Virus record (IMG/VR): IMGVR_UViG_3300020190_000415
Span: 1-21,604 of that record
Strand: one strand, 5' to 3'
DNA: 21,604 nt
DNA from: a virus
Part shown: positions 1 to 4,852 of the stretch, in pieces
Layout: each line of letters begins with the position of its first letter
Position numbering within the stretch: position 1 is the stretch's first letter
Notes under the pieces: model-generated
Databases searched by the model: none
What the model was told of the DNA's origin: nothing
The model's input: only the letters and a program-made list of their open reading frames with translations
Translations under genes and position numbers: made by a program

Positions 1-93
1 AAACTGTTGATTGTTGATATTGTTTTGATCAACATCTGCTGCATGTGAAGCTATACTAAAAAATAAAGTTATGAGTAATACCAAAGCTTTCAT
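1..93 (-). CDS. Secreted or periplasmic protein, N-terminal part only
   Basis: Reading leftward from an ATG at 93, 31 codons run off the window edge without a stop. The first 18-19 residues form a classic Sec signal peptide: Met-Lys, a hydrophobic core (ALVLLITLFFSIA) and a small-residue cleavage site at SHA-A or HAA-D. The mature protein begins Asp/Asn/Gln-rich (DVDQNNINNQQ). An AAGGAG ribosome site lies 6 nt before the ATG, so the start is secure. Function is not recognisable from so short a piece. Secreted phage proteins include lysis, superinfection-exclusion and curli-like proteins, but nothing here chooses among them. AT-rich late-promoter-like boxes lie just upstream. Confidence 0.75.
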   Translation of the reverse strand, partial: MKALVLLITLFFSIASHAADVDQNNINNQQF

Positions 94-123
94 TTAAATC
101 TCCTTAGTTGTTGTTTCTATAAT

Positions 124-153
124 TATTTATTGAAACGCGCTCGAAAATTTATA
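124..153 (-). promoter_or_regulatory. Possible late promoter of the secreted-protein gene
   Basis: On the minus strand the 87-bp gap before the signal-peptide gene contains TATAAATT (153-146) and AATAAATA (131-124). Each is one base from the T4 late -10 box TATAAATA, which is seen exactly before gp22 and the tail protein in this window. Which box is used, if either, cannot be decided from sequence. Confidence 0.35.
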
Positions 154-180
154 TGCCGTTTGGTATACGTCAGTATATAC

Positions 181-303
181 CTATTTAGTTGGTAGGTTAT
201 TTTCTTTTTGAGGCTCGGGTTTAACTTCACGATCCTCGGGGACTTTGCCCCAACCTACCGTCTTATCCCATTCTTGTTGAGTGTACTTATAATCCTGCGT
301 CAT
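181..303 (-). CDS. Small hypothetical protein, 40 aa
   Basis: An ATG at 303 opens a 40-codon frame ending in TAG at 181-183. It overlaps the end of the omega-like gene by 17 bp, and an AGGA ribosome site sits 8 nt before the start inside that gene, suggesting coupled translation. The peptide starts MTQDYKYTQQEWDKTVGWG and is charged and proline-rich toward its end (EDREVKPEPQKEN). No membrane segment or known motif is visible. It is the last gene of the bS21 operon. I do not recognise the family. The ribosome site and operon position support a real gene. Confidence 0.55.
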   Translation of the reverse strand: MTQDYKYTQQEWDKTVGWGKVPEDREVKPEPQKENNLPTK

Positions 304-514
304 CTATAATATCCTGCAATGCTTGATTGATAGGTTTATAGCCATAATAGTGGAGCTTCTCTGCTTTACGATCTAAGAAGTCTCTTCGTTTAGTAATGTC
401 TCGGGCCATGTGTGCTGCCATCAAGATCATATAATACCTGTTACCTACAGCGTTTACTGCTTTTTGCACGTCGACCCTTGGTAACTCAGGTCGGTTCTTT
501 TTGTCCTGTTGCAT
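287..514 (-). CDS. RNA polymerase omega subunit-like protein (RpoZ family)
   Basis: This 75-aa protein resembles bacterial RNA polymerase subunit omega. Residues 13-40 read PRVDVQKAVNAVGNR followed by YYMILMAAHMARDI, against the E. coli omega start ARVTVQDAVEKIGNR followed by FDLVLVAARRARQM. The hallmark G-N-R, the AA..AR helix and a later KPINQAL segment (family: K-x-T/V-x-x-AL) are in order. Omega binds the C-terminal region of beta-prime and helps assembly and ppGpp response in bacteria. A longer frame opens at 553, but I chose ATG 514 because GGAGG lies 8 nt before it and the overlap with the upstream gene falls to 29 bp. It lies in the operon bS21, 20-aa, 67-aa, omega-like, 40-aa. Whether it enters host polymerase or competes with host omega is inference. 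Confidence 0.75.
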   Translation of the reverse strand: MQQDKKNRPELPRVDVQKAVNAVGNRYYMILMAAHMARDITKRRDFLDRKAEKLHYYGYKPINQALQDIIDDAGL

Positions 515-689
515 TCCACTGTCCTCCATAATAATGTTCAAGTTTGCCTTCATTGTTAAGTCTTTGGTCTCCGTCTTGTGGAGCGTCTAACTTAACTGAC
601 CAATCGATGGCATCAAAGTTCTTATCAAATTCTTTTGTGGCTGACTTTGATAAGATGCTATCACTAGTGATGTCATTCTTTGCTACCAT
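486..689 (-). CDS. Hypothetical protein, 67 aa, acidic and polar
   Basis: The start ATG overlaps the stop of the preceding 20-aa gene as TAATG, a translational-coupling arrangement, and the end overlaps the omega-like gene. The protein is polar, with Ser/Asp-rich N-terminal residues (NDITSDSILSKS), a central acidic part, and a YYGGQWNATG segment near the C-terminus. There is no signal peptide, membrane helix or catalytic motif. I do not recognise the family. Its place between a ribosomal-protein gene and an RNA polymerase subunit-like gene makes a role in host takeover possible, but that is context only. Confidence 0.65.
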   Translation of the reverse strand: MVAKNDITSDSILSKSATKEFDKNFDAIDWSVKLDAPQDGDQRLNNEGKLEHYYGGQWNATGQKEPT

Positions 690-751
690 TATTTTGCCTT
701 ATCTTTTTTAGGTCTGCCTTTTGATTCTTTTTTCTTATCACGATTACCCAT
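689..751 (-). CDS. Very small lysine-rich protein, 20 aa
   Basis: A 20-codon frame starts at ATG 751 with AAGGAG 6 nt upstream (758-763, overlapping the bS21 stop codon) and ends in TAA, whose last base is the A of the next ATG. The peptide begins MGNRDKKKESKGRPKKDKAK: about half of its residues are Lys or Arg and it has no hydrophobic stretch. The good ribosome site and the coupling on both sides support translation. Such a peptide could bind nucleic acid or the ribosome, but no function can be assigned. It is too short for usual gene finders. Confidence 0.6.
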   Translation of the reverse strand: MGNRDKKKESKGRPKKDKAK

Positions 752-761
752 TATGATCTCC

Positions 762-1019
762 TTAATATAGTTTTGGTGGTAACTTTGTAGATGCTACTTT
801 CTTAAGCCATCTCTTACGAGATTGATTCTTGGCTTTCTTACGCGCGATGCATGGTTTCTCGTACTGCATACGATCACGTATCTCTTGTAAAAGACCAGAG
901 TCTTGTACTTTGTTTCTAAACTTCCTGAAAGCCTTCTCGAACTGGCCATCAGGCACGTCTACTGCAAGGCCTTGCCTTTCGTCTGGTCTTGGTTTAAACT
1001 TTTTATTTGGTATAGCTAT
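762..1019 (-). CDS. rpsU: Ribosomal protein bS21 homologue, probable ATA start
   Basis: Small-subunit ribosomal protein bS21 helps mRNA base-pair with 16S rRNA during initiation. The body (FEKAFRKFRNKVQDSGLLQE, then YEKPCIARKKAK and a basic tail ending KLY) follows E. coli S21 (FDVALRRFKR, FYEKPTTERKRAKA, TRLY). The only canonical start is GTG at 956, which gives 64 aa, lacks a nearby ribosome site and cuts into the conserved N-terminal strand (LAVDV). Upstream, the same frame stays open to a TAG at 1035-1037. It has AAGGAG at 1027-1032 placed 7 nt before an ATA at 1019, and no ATG, GTG or TTG follows that site. I therefore place the start at ATA 1019 (85 aa), extending the N-terminus by IAIPNKKFKPRPDERQG-like residues. 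bS21 genes are known in several aquatic phages. The family call is strong; the start is an inference. Confidence 0.85.
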   Translation of the reverse strand: MAIPNKKFKPRPDERQGLAVDVPDGQFEKAFRKFRNKVQDSGLLQEIRDRMQYEKPCIARKKAKNQSRKRWLKKVASTKLPPKLY

Positions 1020-1045
1020 TTTGATTCTCCTTGACTAATATGCCC

Positions 1046-1074
1046 ATTATACCATAATTATTAATTAATGTACA
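1046..1074 (-). promoter_or_regulatory. Sigma70-type promoter of the bS21/omega-like operon
   Basis: On the minus strand TGTACA (1074-1069), a 17-bp spacer beginning TTAA, and TATAAT (1051-1046). Transcription would start about 10 nt before the AAGGAG of the bS21 gene. It is one of seven sites with this architecture in the window. The -35 box sits only 4 bp past the T-run of the pqqA terminator. Confidence 0.8.
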
Positions 1075-1078
1075 TAGT

Positions 1079-1110
1079 AAAAAATAAAGGGGACATTTTA
1101 AGTCCCCTTT
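1079..1110 (-). terminator. Intrinsic terminator after pqqA
   Basis: A perfect 9-bp stem (arms 1110-1102 and 1094-1086, read AAAGGGGAC and GTCCCCTTT on the minus strand) with a 7-nt loop is followed by ATTTTTT. It lies 37 nt past the pqqA stop and separates pqqA from the bS21 operon, making pqqA a one-gene transcript. Confidence 0.85.
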
Positions 1111-1146
1111 GCCGACCGAGTATCCCCAGTCCATGTACTAGAACAA

Positions 1147-1218
1147 TTACTTGTTCATTACGTACATTGTTACTTCGAAACCGAAGCGCATTTCAGTTGC
1201 AGCTGGTTTTGTCCACAT
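1147..1218 (-). CDS. pqqA: PqqA: precursor peptide of pyrroloquinoline quinone
   Basis: A 23-codon frame from ATG 1218 to TAA 1147 encodes a peptide starting [11 protein letters not shown] and containing GFEVTMY. Klebsiella PqqA is also 23 aa and reads MWKKPAFIDLR and GLEVTLY at the same positions. Glu15 and Tyr19, the two residues that PqqE crosslinks to build PQQ, are both present at identical positions. Length, N-terminal MW-K-PA, Arg11, Gly13 and ExxxY all agree, so the call is firm despite the small size. AAGGAG lies 8 nt before the ATG. The gene has its own promoter (1342-1370), a leader of roughly 115 nt, and a terminator (1079-1110). No pqqB, C, D, E or F is in the window, so maturation would depend on host enzymes. 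PQQ is the cofactor of periplasmic methanol and other alcohol or sugar dehydrogenases. Confidence 0.9.
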   Translation of the reverse strand: MWTKPAATEMRFGFEVTMYVMNK

Positions 1219-1250
1219 AGTAGTTCTCCTTTGTTTATAAAATATTGCGT

Positions 1251-1325
1251 TTATAAACTCATGTCAGTAGAGATATCAATAAGATAAAGGTCTACCTTGA
1301 GGCCTATATAACTTTGTACAATCAT
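1251..1325 (-). other. Short leader frame with a PqqA-like stretch, 24 aa
   Basis: In the pqqA leader an ATG at 1325 opens 24 codons ending in TAA at 1251. The peptide contains IGLKVDLY, which recalls the PqqA core GLEVTLY but with Lys in place of the essential Glu. No ribosome site precedes the ATG. It could be a decayed pqqA copy, a leader peptide, or chance. Two TTATAAAC direct repeats lie between it and pqqA. Confidence 0.2.
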
Positions 1326-1341
1326 TCAACCATACAGATAC

Positions 1342-1370
1342 ATTATATCATGACTTTGATTTAATGTACA
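1342..1370 (-). promoter_or_regulatory. Sigma70-type promoter of pqqA
   Basis: On the minus strand TGTACA (1370-1365), a 17-bp spacer beginning TTAAAT, and TATAAT (1347-1342). It has the same architecture as the promoters of bS21, MoxR, VWA, the 60-aa gene and uvsY. The implied transcript has a leader of roughly 115 nt before pqqA. I see no known riboswitch in that leader. Confidence 0.8.
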
Positions 1371-1414
1371 TAATTACTTATACAATATTTATTAAAAAGG
1401 ACTAGTTAAAAGTA

Positions 1415-1441
1415 TTAAAAAGTAATAAACCTGTTATTATT
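1415..1441 (-). terminator. Weak AT-rich terminator after the 66-aa gene
   Basis: Arms 1441-1433 and 1429-1421 can pair over 9 bp with one mismatch and one G-U around a 3-nt loop, overlapping the stop codon, and are followed by TTTTT on the minus strand. The stem is almost all A-T, so termination strength is doubtful. Confidence 0.35.
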
Positions 1442-1637
1442 CAGCTGGTGTTTCTGATTGCGCTTGTTCAGCAGCTGTAGCTTGTTCTGCTGCTAATTTT
1501 TGTTGCTCTGCAAGTTGAATTTCACCTTGTTGTTTAATTTTAGAGATTAATACAACGATCTCATCGAATGGGTGTTTACCCAAAGAACGAAGAATGGTAT
1601 TAATTTCTTCAATTGTTAAATCAAGTTTGATGCTCAT
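1437..1637 (-). CDS. Small conserved phage protein, 66 aa
   Basis: The first 40 residues have the pattern LTIEEINTILRSLGKHPFDE followed by VVLISKIKQQGE. I associate this pattern with a short protein recurrent in marine T4-like and other cyanophage-type phages, whose function is unknown to me. The C-terminal third is a low-complexity Ala/Glu/Gln tail, likely helical or disordered. AGGAG lies 5 nt before the ATG, and only 8 bp separate it from regA, so it is probably on the replication transcript. No membrane segment or catalytic motif is visible. The family resemblance is from memory and cannot be tested here. Confidence 0.75.
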   Translation of the reverse strand: MSIKLDLTIEEINTILRSLGKHPFDEIVVLISKIKQQGEIQLAEQQKLAAEQATAAEQAQSETPAE

Positions 1638-1645
1638 AAAAACTC

Positions 1646-2083
1646 CTAGTTATTAATAGTAACGTTACGTTTAATACCGCCGATGTTATATTTCGGTACT
1701 AATTCCCACTCAGATTTTTCTTTGTATGAAACAACTTTGATCTGAGATAGAGAAGCCTTTGGTTCTGCCTTGGATTTATCTAAAATCTTAAGCAGACCCC
1801 AATCTTGTAGTAATTCAGCTATGACATTTCGTCTCTCGATATCGGACATAGAGATATCAGATTCTTTGCCATCAAGGGCAAACAATTCTTTAAAGTGTAC
1901 GATGAAGTACTTACCTTGTTTATGTAGTATATGGCATGACTGGAATAGCTTCTTGTCTTTTCTAGACGCTATACCGATGCGGGTTAGAGTTTCTCTGACT
2001 TTGAGGAAGTTATCTGGTTCGATCAAGTCAACTTCTAACATTGCATCAGGTGTCCAATCATAATACACCATTGCTATAGACAT
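1646..2083 (-). CDS. regA: RegA translational repressor
   Basis: RegA binds start regions of phage early mRNAs and blocks translation. This protein follows T4 RegA closely: the DNFLKVRETLTRIGIAS and KKLFQSCHILHKQGKYFIVHFKEL segments, RRNVIAELLQDWGLLKI, then a C-terminal EWELVPKYNIG. T4 RegA has LKVKETLTRMGIA, YQSCHILQKKG, WLLEDWGL and EWKLVPKYTIG. The frame opens at 2083, but T4 RegA begins at the position equal to Met15 (ATG 2041), so the first 14 residues may be an extension or untranslated. Neither start has a strong ribosome site. It follows gp62 as in T4, but gene 43 (DNA polymerase) does not follow. A TATAAATA box lies directly upstream. Confidence 0.93.
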   Translation of the reverse strand: MSIAMVYYDWTPDAMLEVDLIEPDNFLKVRETLTRIGIASRKDKKLFQSCHILHKQGKYFIVHFKELFALDGKESDISMSDIERRNVIAELLQDWGLLKILDKSKAEPKASLSQIKVVSYKEKSEWELVPKYNIGGIKRNVTINN

Positions 2084-2117
2084 TATAAAATCACTTTCTT
2101 TATTTAATTACATAATA

Positions 2118-2125
2118 TATTTATA
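2118..2125 (-). promoter_or_regulatory. Late-type promoter box before regA
   Basis: TATAAATA read on the minus strand, followed by TATTATG, in the short gap between gp62 and regA. It equals the T4 late box and the boxes before gp22 and the tail protein. A late promoter before an early regulator is unexpected, and AT-rich gaps produce such boxes by chance, so support is moderate. Confidence 0.45.
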
Positions 2126-2131
2126 AGGTTT

Positions 2132-2512
2132 CTAGTTTCTACCGCCCTTATCATAGGCTTGTTGGAGTTCTATTAACTGCTTGGGTGTCAAGATATTTAA
2201 TACTTCATAAGCTTTCTTTTCAGAGTACTTGTAATGGTTCATGATAAGCTTAAGGCTGTCTGTAGTGGCTTCCTTCTTATGCCATTTTGAAAACCTCTTT
2301 TTCTTTGGGATAGAGTTCTTGAGGAACTCAAATTGCCACTTCTTAGGAATATCCCTGATCACGTTCATCTGGTTGGCATATAAGACTGTGTCTGGAAAGA
2401 ATGATAGGCCTTTGTTTATGATAAAGGCATTATAGTCCTTCTCTGCTTGAGGGTCTGTAAATAGATCCTTCTTGTTCTCGTTTATAGCATTAAGAAAATC
2501 AAATGGTGTCAT
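2132..2512 (-). CDS. 62: Clamp-loader small subunit gp62
   Basis: gp62 joins gp44 in the complex that loads the gp45 sliding clamp. The protein is 126 aa, shorter than T4 gp62 (187 aa) as in cyanophage-type relatives. It starts MTPFDFLNAINENKKDLF and has the FFPDTVLYANQMN and PKKWQFEFLKNSIPKKKRFSKW segments that I associate with the gp62 family. The C-terminal half is basic and helical. It overlaps the preceding membrane-protein gene by 14 bp and precedes regA, the T4 order. Identification rests on motif memory plus conserved gene order (45-44-62-regA). Confidence 0.85.
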   Translation of the reverse strand: MTPFDFLNAINENKKDLFTDPQAEKDYNAFIINKGLSFFPDTVLYANQMNVIRDIPKKWQFEFLKNSIPKKKRFSKWHKKEATTDSLKLIMNHYKYSEKKAYEVLNILTPKQLIELQQAYDKGGRN

Positions 2513-2819
2513 TGAACTCTACTTCTTTTAGGTTTGAAGACCTCGCCATGAATGATGTATTTGGGTATCTCTTACGAAGGTCGTCTACCATCTCATTCTT
2601 TGAGTTAGCATATCCTAAGAACGAGTTATCCTTCCTATCATACGCGTACACCCTATCTTTGATCTTGACTAGATCAATATCCACTACTTTTAACTTTGTT
2701 TCTATTGGCGAGTTTGCTATACTATCAAGCATTAACTTCATCTTATAGTTGATTAATACTCTTTGTATGTACCAACCTAAAGCAACTCCTAATAATGCGC
2801 CGACTATGAATGTTAACAT
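2499..2819 (-). CDS. Hypothetical membrane-anchored protein, 106 aa
   Basis: Residues 2-19 (LTFIVGALLGVALGWYIQ) form one hydrophobic segment, followed by a basic stretch (RVLINYKMK). This predicts an N-terminal inner-membrane anchor with a soluble domain of about 80 residues. That domain has alternating charged and hydrophobic residues (VDIDLVKIKDRVYAYDRKDN) suggestive of beta strands. It starts at a TAATG junction with the preceding gene and overlaps gp62 by 14 bp. It is placed between the two clamp-loader subunit genes, which are adjacent in T4. I do not recognise the family. Confidence 0.75.
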   Translation of the reverse strand: MLTFIVGALLGVALGWYIQRVLINYKMKLMLDSIANSPIETKLKVVDIDLVKIKDRVYAYDRKDNSFLGYANSKNEMVDDLRKRYPNTSFMARSSNLKEVEFNDTI

Positions 2820-3025
2820 TATTTCCCTTCGAACGGCGGTGTTCCACCGTTTTTAATGTACTCGTCGATCGTCCTAAGCTTTGCGTTATGTATGTTGATC
2901 GCGGTTTCACGGATATCGTCAGGTTTATCTACATGATCTAGTTTGATAAACCCACGTTCTATTAAATAGATCGCTTTATCCCAGTCCTCTGCATCATACT
3001 GGTCTTTTATTATTTCATCTTGCAT
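2819..3025 (-). CDS. Hypothetical acidic protein, 68 aa
   Basis: It starts inside the end of gp44 (16-bp overlap) and ends at the TAATG shared with the membrane-anchored gene. The protein is acidic and probably helical (DAEDWDKAIYLIERGFIKLD), with a repeated Ile/Asp-rich pattern and a C-terminal GGTPPFEGK. There is no signal, membrane helix or known motif. Overlaps on both sides tie its translation to gp44 and onward to gp62. Family unknown. Confidence 0.7.
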   Translation of the reverse strand: MQDEIIKDQYDAEDWDKAIYLIERGFIKLDHVDKPDDIRETAINIHNAKLRTIDEYIKNGGTPPFEGK

Positions 3026-3945
3026 TGTGCCATGATCTCCGTTAGTGCAGCCATGAGGTTTACTTCATGATCTGCTACGAATGCAGCCTTATACTGATAA
3101 TCGGCAAGTATCAATACTAGTTGAGGTATACTCGCTGCTTCTATGTTCACAGAAGACGTGTCGTATAGCTGCCTAAATATATTTATAGTATCTGAATCTC
3201 CATTCTTAGCTACCCATTTCCTAACTTCTGTGTAGTTTTTATCTTTGAGGTTAGTGATGAGTTGTTTGAATGACTCTTCAGTTACATTTAATAATATGCC
3301 TGAGTCGATCTTACCAGACACAGAATAACGTTGTAGTTCATTTAGTACACGTCTCCAATCTGGAAAGTGTTTAGTCACTAACTCTGCTACAACTTTTTGA
3401 TCTGCTACAATATTCTCTTGAGTAAGTATATTCATTACTCGTTTAAAGAACGATGAAGCAATTTGTTGCTTTTCATTATTCTCGATCTTGAAATCAATCA
3501 CACTACACCTTGAATGGAGAGGATCAATGATTCGGTTCTTATAGTTACACGTAAAGATGAAACGACAGTTGTTAGAGAATTCTTCGATGAAAGCTCTAAG
3601 AGCTGGTTGTGTAGAGTTTGGGTTTAGATAGTCTGCTTCGTCTAGTATGATGACTTTCTTTGAGTCAGTCAAAGATACTGTTGAGGCAAATGATTTGATC
3701 TTGGTTCTGAGTACGTCAATACCTGATTCCTCAGACCCGTTGATGAGTAGGTATTCGGCACCTATCTCGTTACATAATGCTTTGGCTACAGTGGTTTTAC
3801 CTACACCTGCTGTACCACAAAACAAGAAGTTTGGTAGTTCACCAGTTTGGACGAACTGCTTAAATGTTTCTTTTAAGTTCTTTGGTAAGACACAATCGTC
3901 GATCTTTTGTGGACGATACTTCTCCACCCATAAGTATTCTTGCAT
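3010..3945 (-). CDS. 44: Clamp-loader large subunit gp44 (AAA+ ATPase)
   Basis: gp44 is the ATPase that opens and loads the gp45 clamp. In order it has the N-terminal LWVEKYRPQ typical of clamp loaders (residues 5-13), Walker A GTAGVGKT (44-51), Walker B VIILDEAD (98-105), and the arginine-finger SRC motif (145-147). These are followed by a lid and a helical collar domain. The length of 311 aa is close to T4 gp44 (319 aa). It follows gp45 by 18 bp and precedes two small genes and then gp62. Every key residue is intact. Confidence is high from motifs and neighbours together. Confidence 0.96.
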   Translation of the reverse strand: MQEYLWVEKYRPQKIDDCVLPKNLKETFKQFVQTGELPNFLFCGTAGVGKTTVAKALCNEIGAEYLLINGSEESGIDVLRTKIKSFASTVSLTDSKKVIILDEADYLNPNSTQPALRAFIEEFSNNCRFIFTCNYKNRIIDPLHSRCSVIDFKIENNEKQQIASSFFKRVMNILTQENIVADQKVVAELVTKHFPDWRRVLNELQRYSVSGKIDSGILLNVTEESFKQLITNLKDKNYTEVRKWVAKNGDSDTINIFRQLYDTSSVNIEAASIPQLVLILADYQYKAAFVADHEVNLMAALTEIMAQCKMK

Positions 3946-3963
3946 AATAACTCCATGATATAA

Positions 3964-4629
3964 TTAAATCTCAAATGTACTATCTGCTTCAATCGCTACA
4001 TAATAAATTAAACTATTGATACTTTGTGACACAAAACGAGAGATCTTTTTAGACGAGATCGATACGTCATAGTTGCCACTGATCAGTTTAAGGTTATCAA
4101 CTTTGATGTTGACTTTGAATACTAAAGATGATGGACAGATGTCATATTGATATGAGTTAGCTGTCTTATTCTTTTTATCAGACACTACTACTGATATTGT
4201 TGTACCATTACCAACGAATGACACGTCTGTAGCTTTAAGTAATGGTGCAGTCTTAAGGATATTATTTAGTACAGCTGAGTCAAGCTTAAACTCGATCTCT
4301 GCTTGTGGAAATACGATGTCCTTCTTAGGAGCAACGATTGCTTCTTCTGAAGCTTTGAACCATTTAATAGAGCTATTACCTTCTTTGATTAACAATGTCT
4401 TGTCATCAAAAGTTAAGTTCGGATCATTGAATAATGATAGAGCACCAAGCAGCTCGTTCACGTCATAGATACCGAACTGTTCAGGAAATGTTTCAGCTAC
4501 CGTTACTGTAGACATGATCTCAGAACCTACAGCTATAGTAGAGATGGTATTTCCAGGTTTAAATAATAAGTTGCTGTTGATGTTTGCATAGTTTTTAATT
4601 ATACTGAGCGTCTCTTTACTTAGTTTCAT
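3964..4629 (-). CDS. 45: DNA polymerase sliding clamp gp45
   Basis: gp45 is the trimeric processivity clamp for phage DNA polymerase and, in T4, the mobile activator of late transcription with gp55 and gp33. The 221-aa protein (T4: 228 aa) begins MKLSKETLSIIKNYANINSN and has the gp45 pattern LLFKPGN, FGIYDVNELLGALSLFNDP and a middle FKASEEAIVAP segment. It ends with an Ile/Tyr-rich strand region (YYVAIEADSTF). There is no catalytic motif, as expected. It overlaps the preceding small basic gene by 14 bp and is followed by gp44. Gene order (45-44-62-regA) supports the call. The gp55 sigma factor it would partner in late transcription is encoded at 12597-13154. Confidence 0.95.
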   Translation of the reverse strand: MKLSKETLSIIKNYANINSNLLFKPGNTISTIAVGSEIMSTVTVAETFPEQFGIYDVNELLGALSLFNDPNLTFDDKTLLIKEGNSSIKWFKASEEAIVAPKKDIVFPQAEIEFKLDSAVLNNILKTAPLLKATDVSFVGNGTTISVVVSDKKNKTANSYQYDICPSSLVFKVNIKVDNLKLISGNYDVSISSKKISRFVSQSINSLIYYVAIEADSTFEI

Positions 4630-4852
4630 CTGTCTTCACCCCTTTCTTATAACGTTTTAAAATCTCACTAGAATCTTCCATATTATTTAATAAATTTCCT
4701 AATAAACCTATAGCTTTTACTGGAGATTTATAACCAGATGTAAACATCTTTAATTGTCGGCCTACTCTAACCCATACACCTCTTTCTGGATCATAGTATT
4801 TTTTTGCCATACGACGCCATGCTTTCATTTTATTTTTACTTGTTTTGCTCAT
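4616..4852 (-). CDS. Hypothetical small basic protein, 78 aa
   Basis: The start overlaps the previous gene's stop as ATGA, and the end overlaps gp45 by 14 bp. The first 35 residues are strongly basic and aromatic (KMKAWRRMAKKYYDPERGVW), followed by a Gly/Leu-rich middle (KAIGLLGNLLNN) and a lysine-rich end. It could bind nucleic acid or the clamp, but no family is recognised and there is no catalytic motif. Tight coupling to gp45 suggests a replication-time product. Confidence 0.7.
   Translation of the reverse strand: MSKTSKNKMKAWRRMAKKYYDPERGVWVRVGRQLKMFTSGYKSPVKAIGLLGNLLNNMEDSSEILKRYKKGVKTDETK

Noticed and set aside
1219-1340. Riboswitch in the pqqA leader
   Set aside because: I looked for known metabolite-sensing motifs (including the glutamine type seen in marine bacteria) and for stable stem-loops; only weak short pairings are present.
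3180-3187. TATAAATA boxes inside gp44 (3180-3187) and uvsW (15566-15573)
   Set aside because: They match the late box but lie deep inside coding sequence with no suitable gene start downstream; expected by chance in AT-rich DNA.
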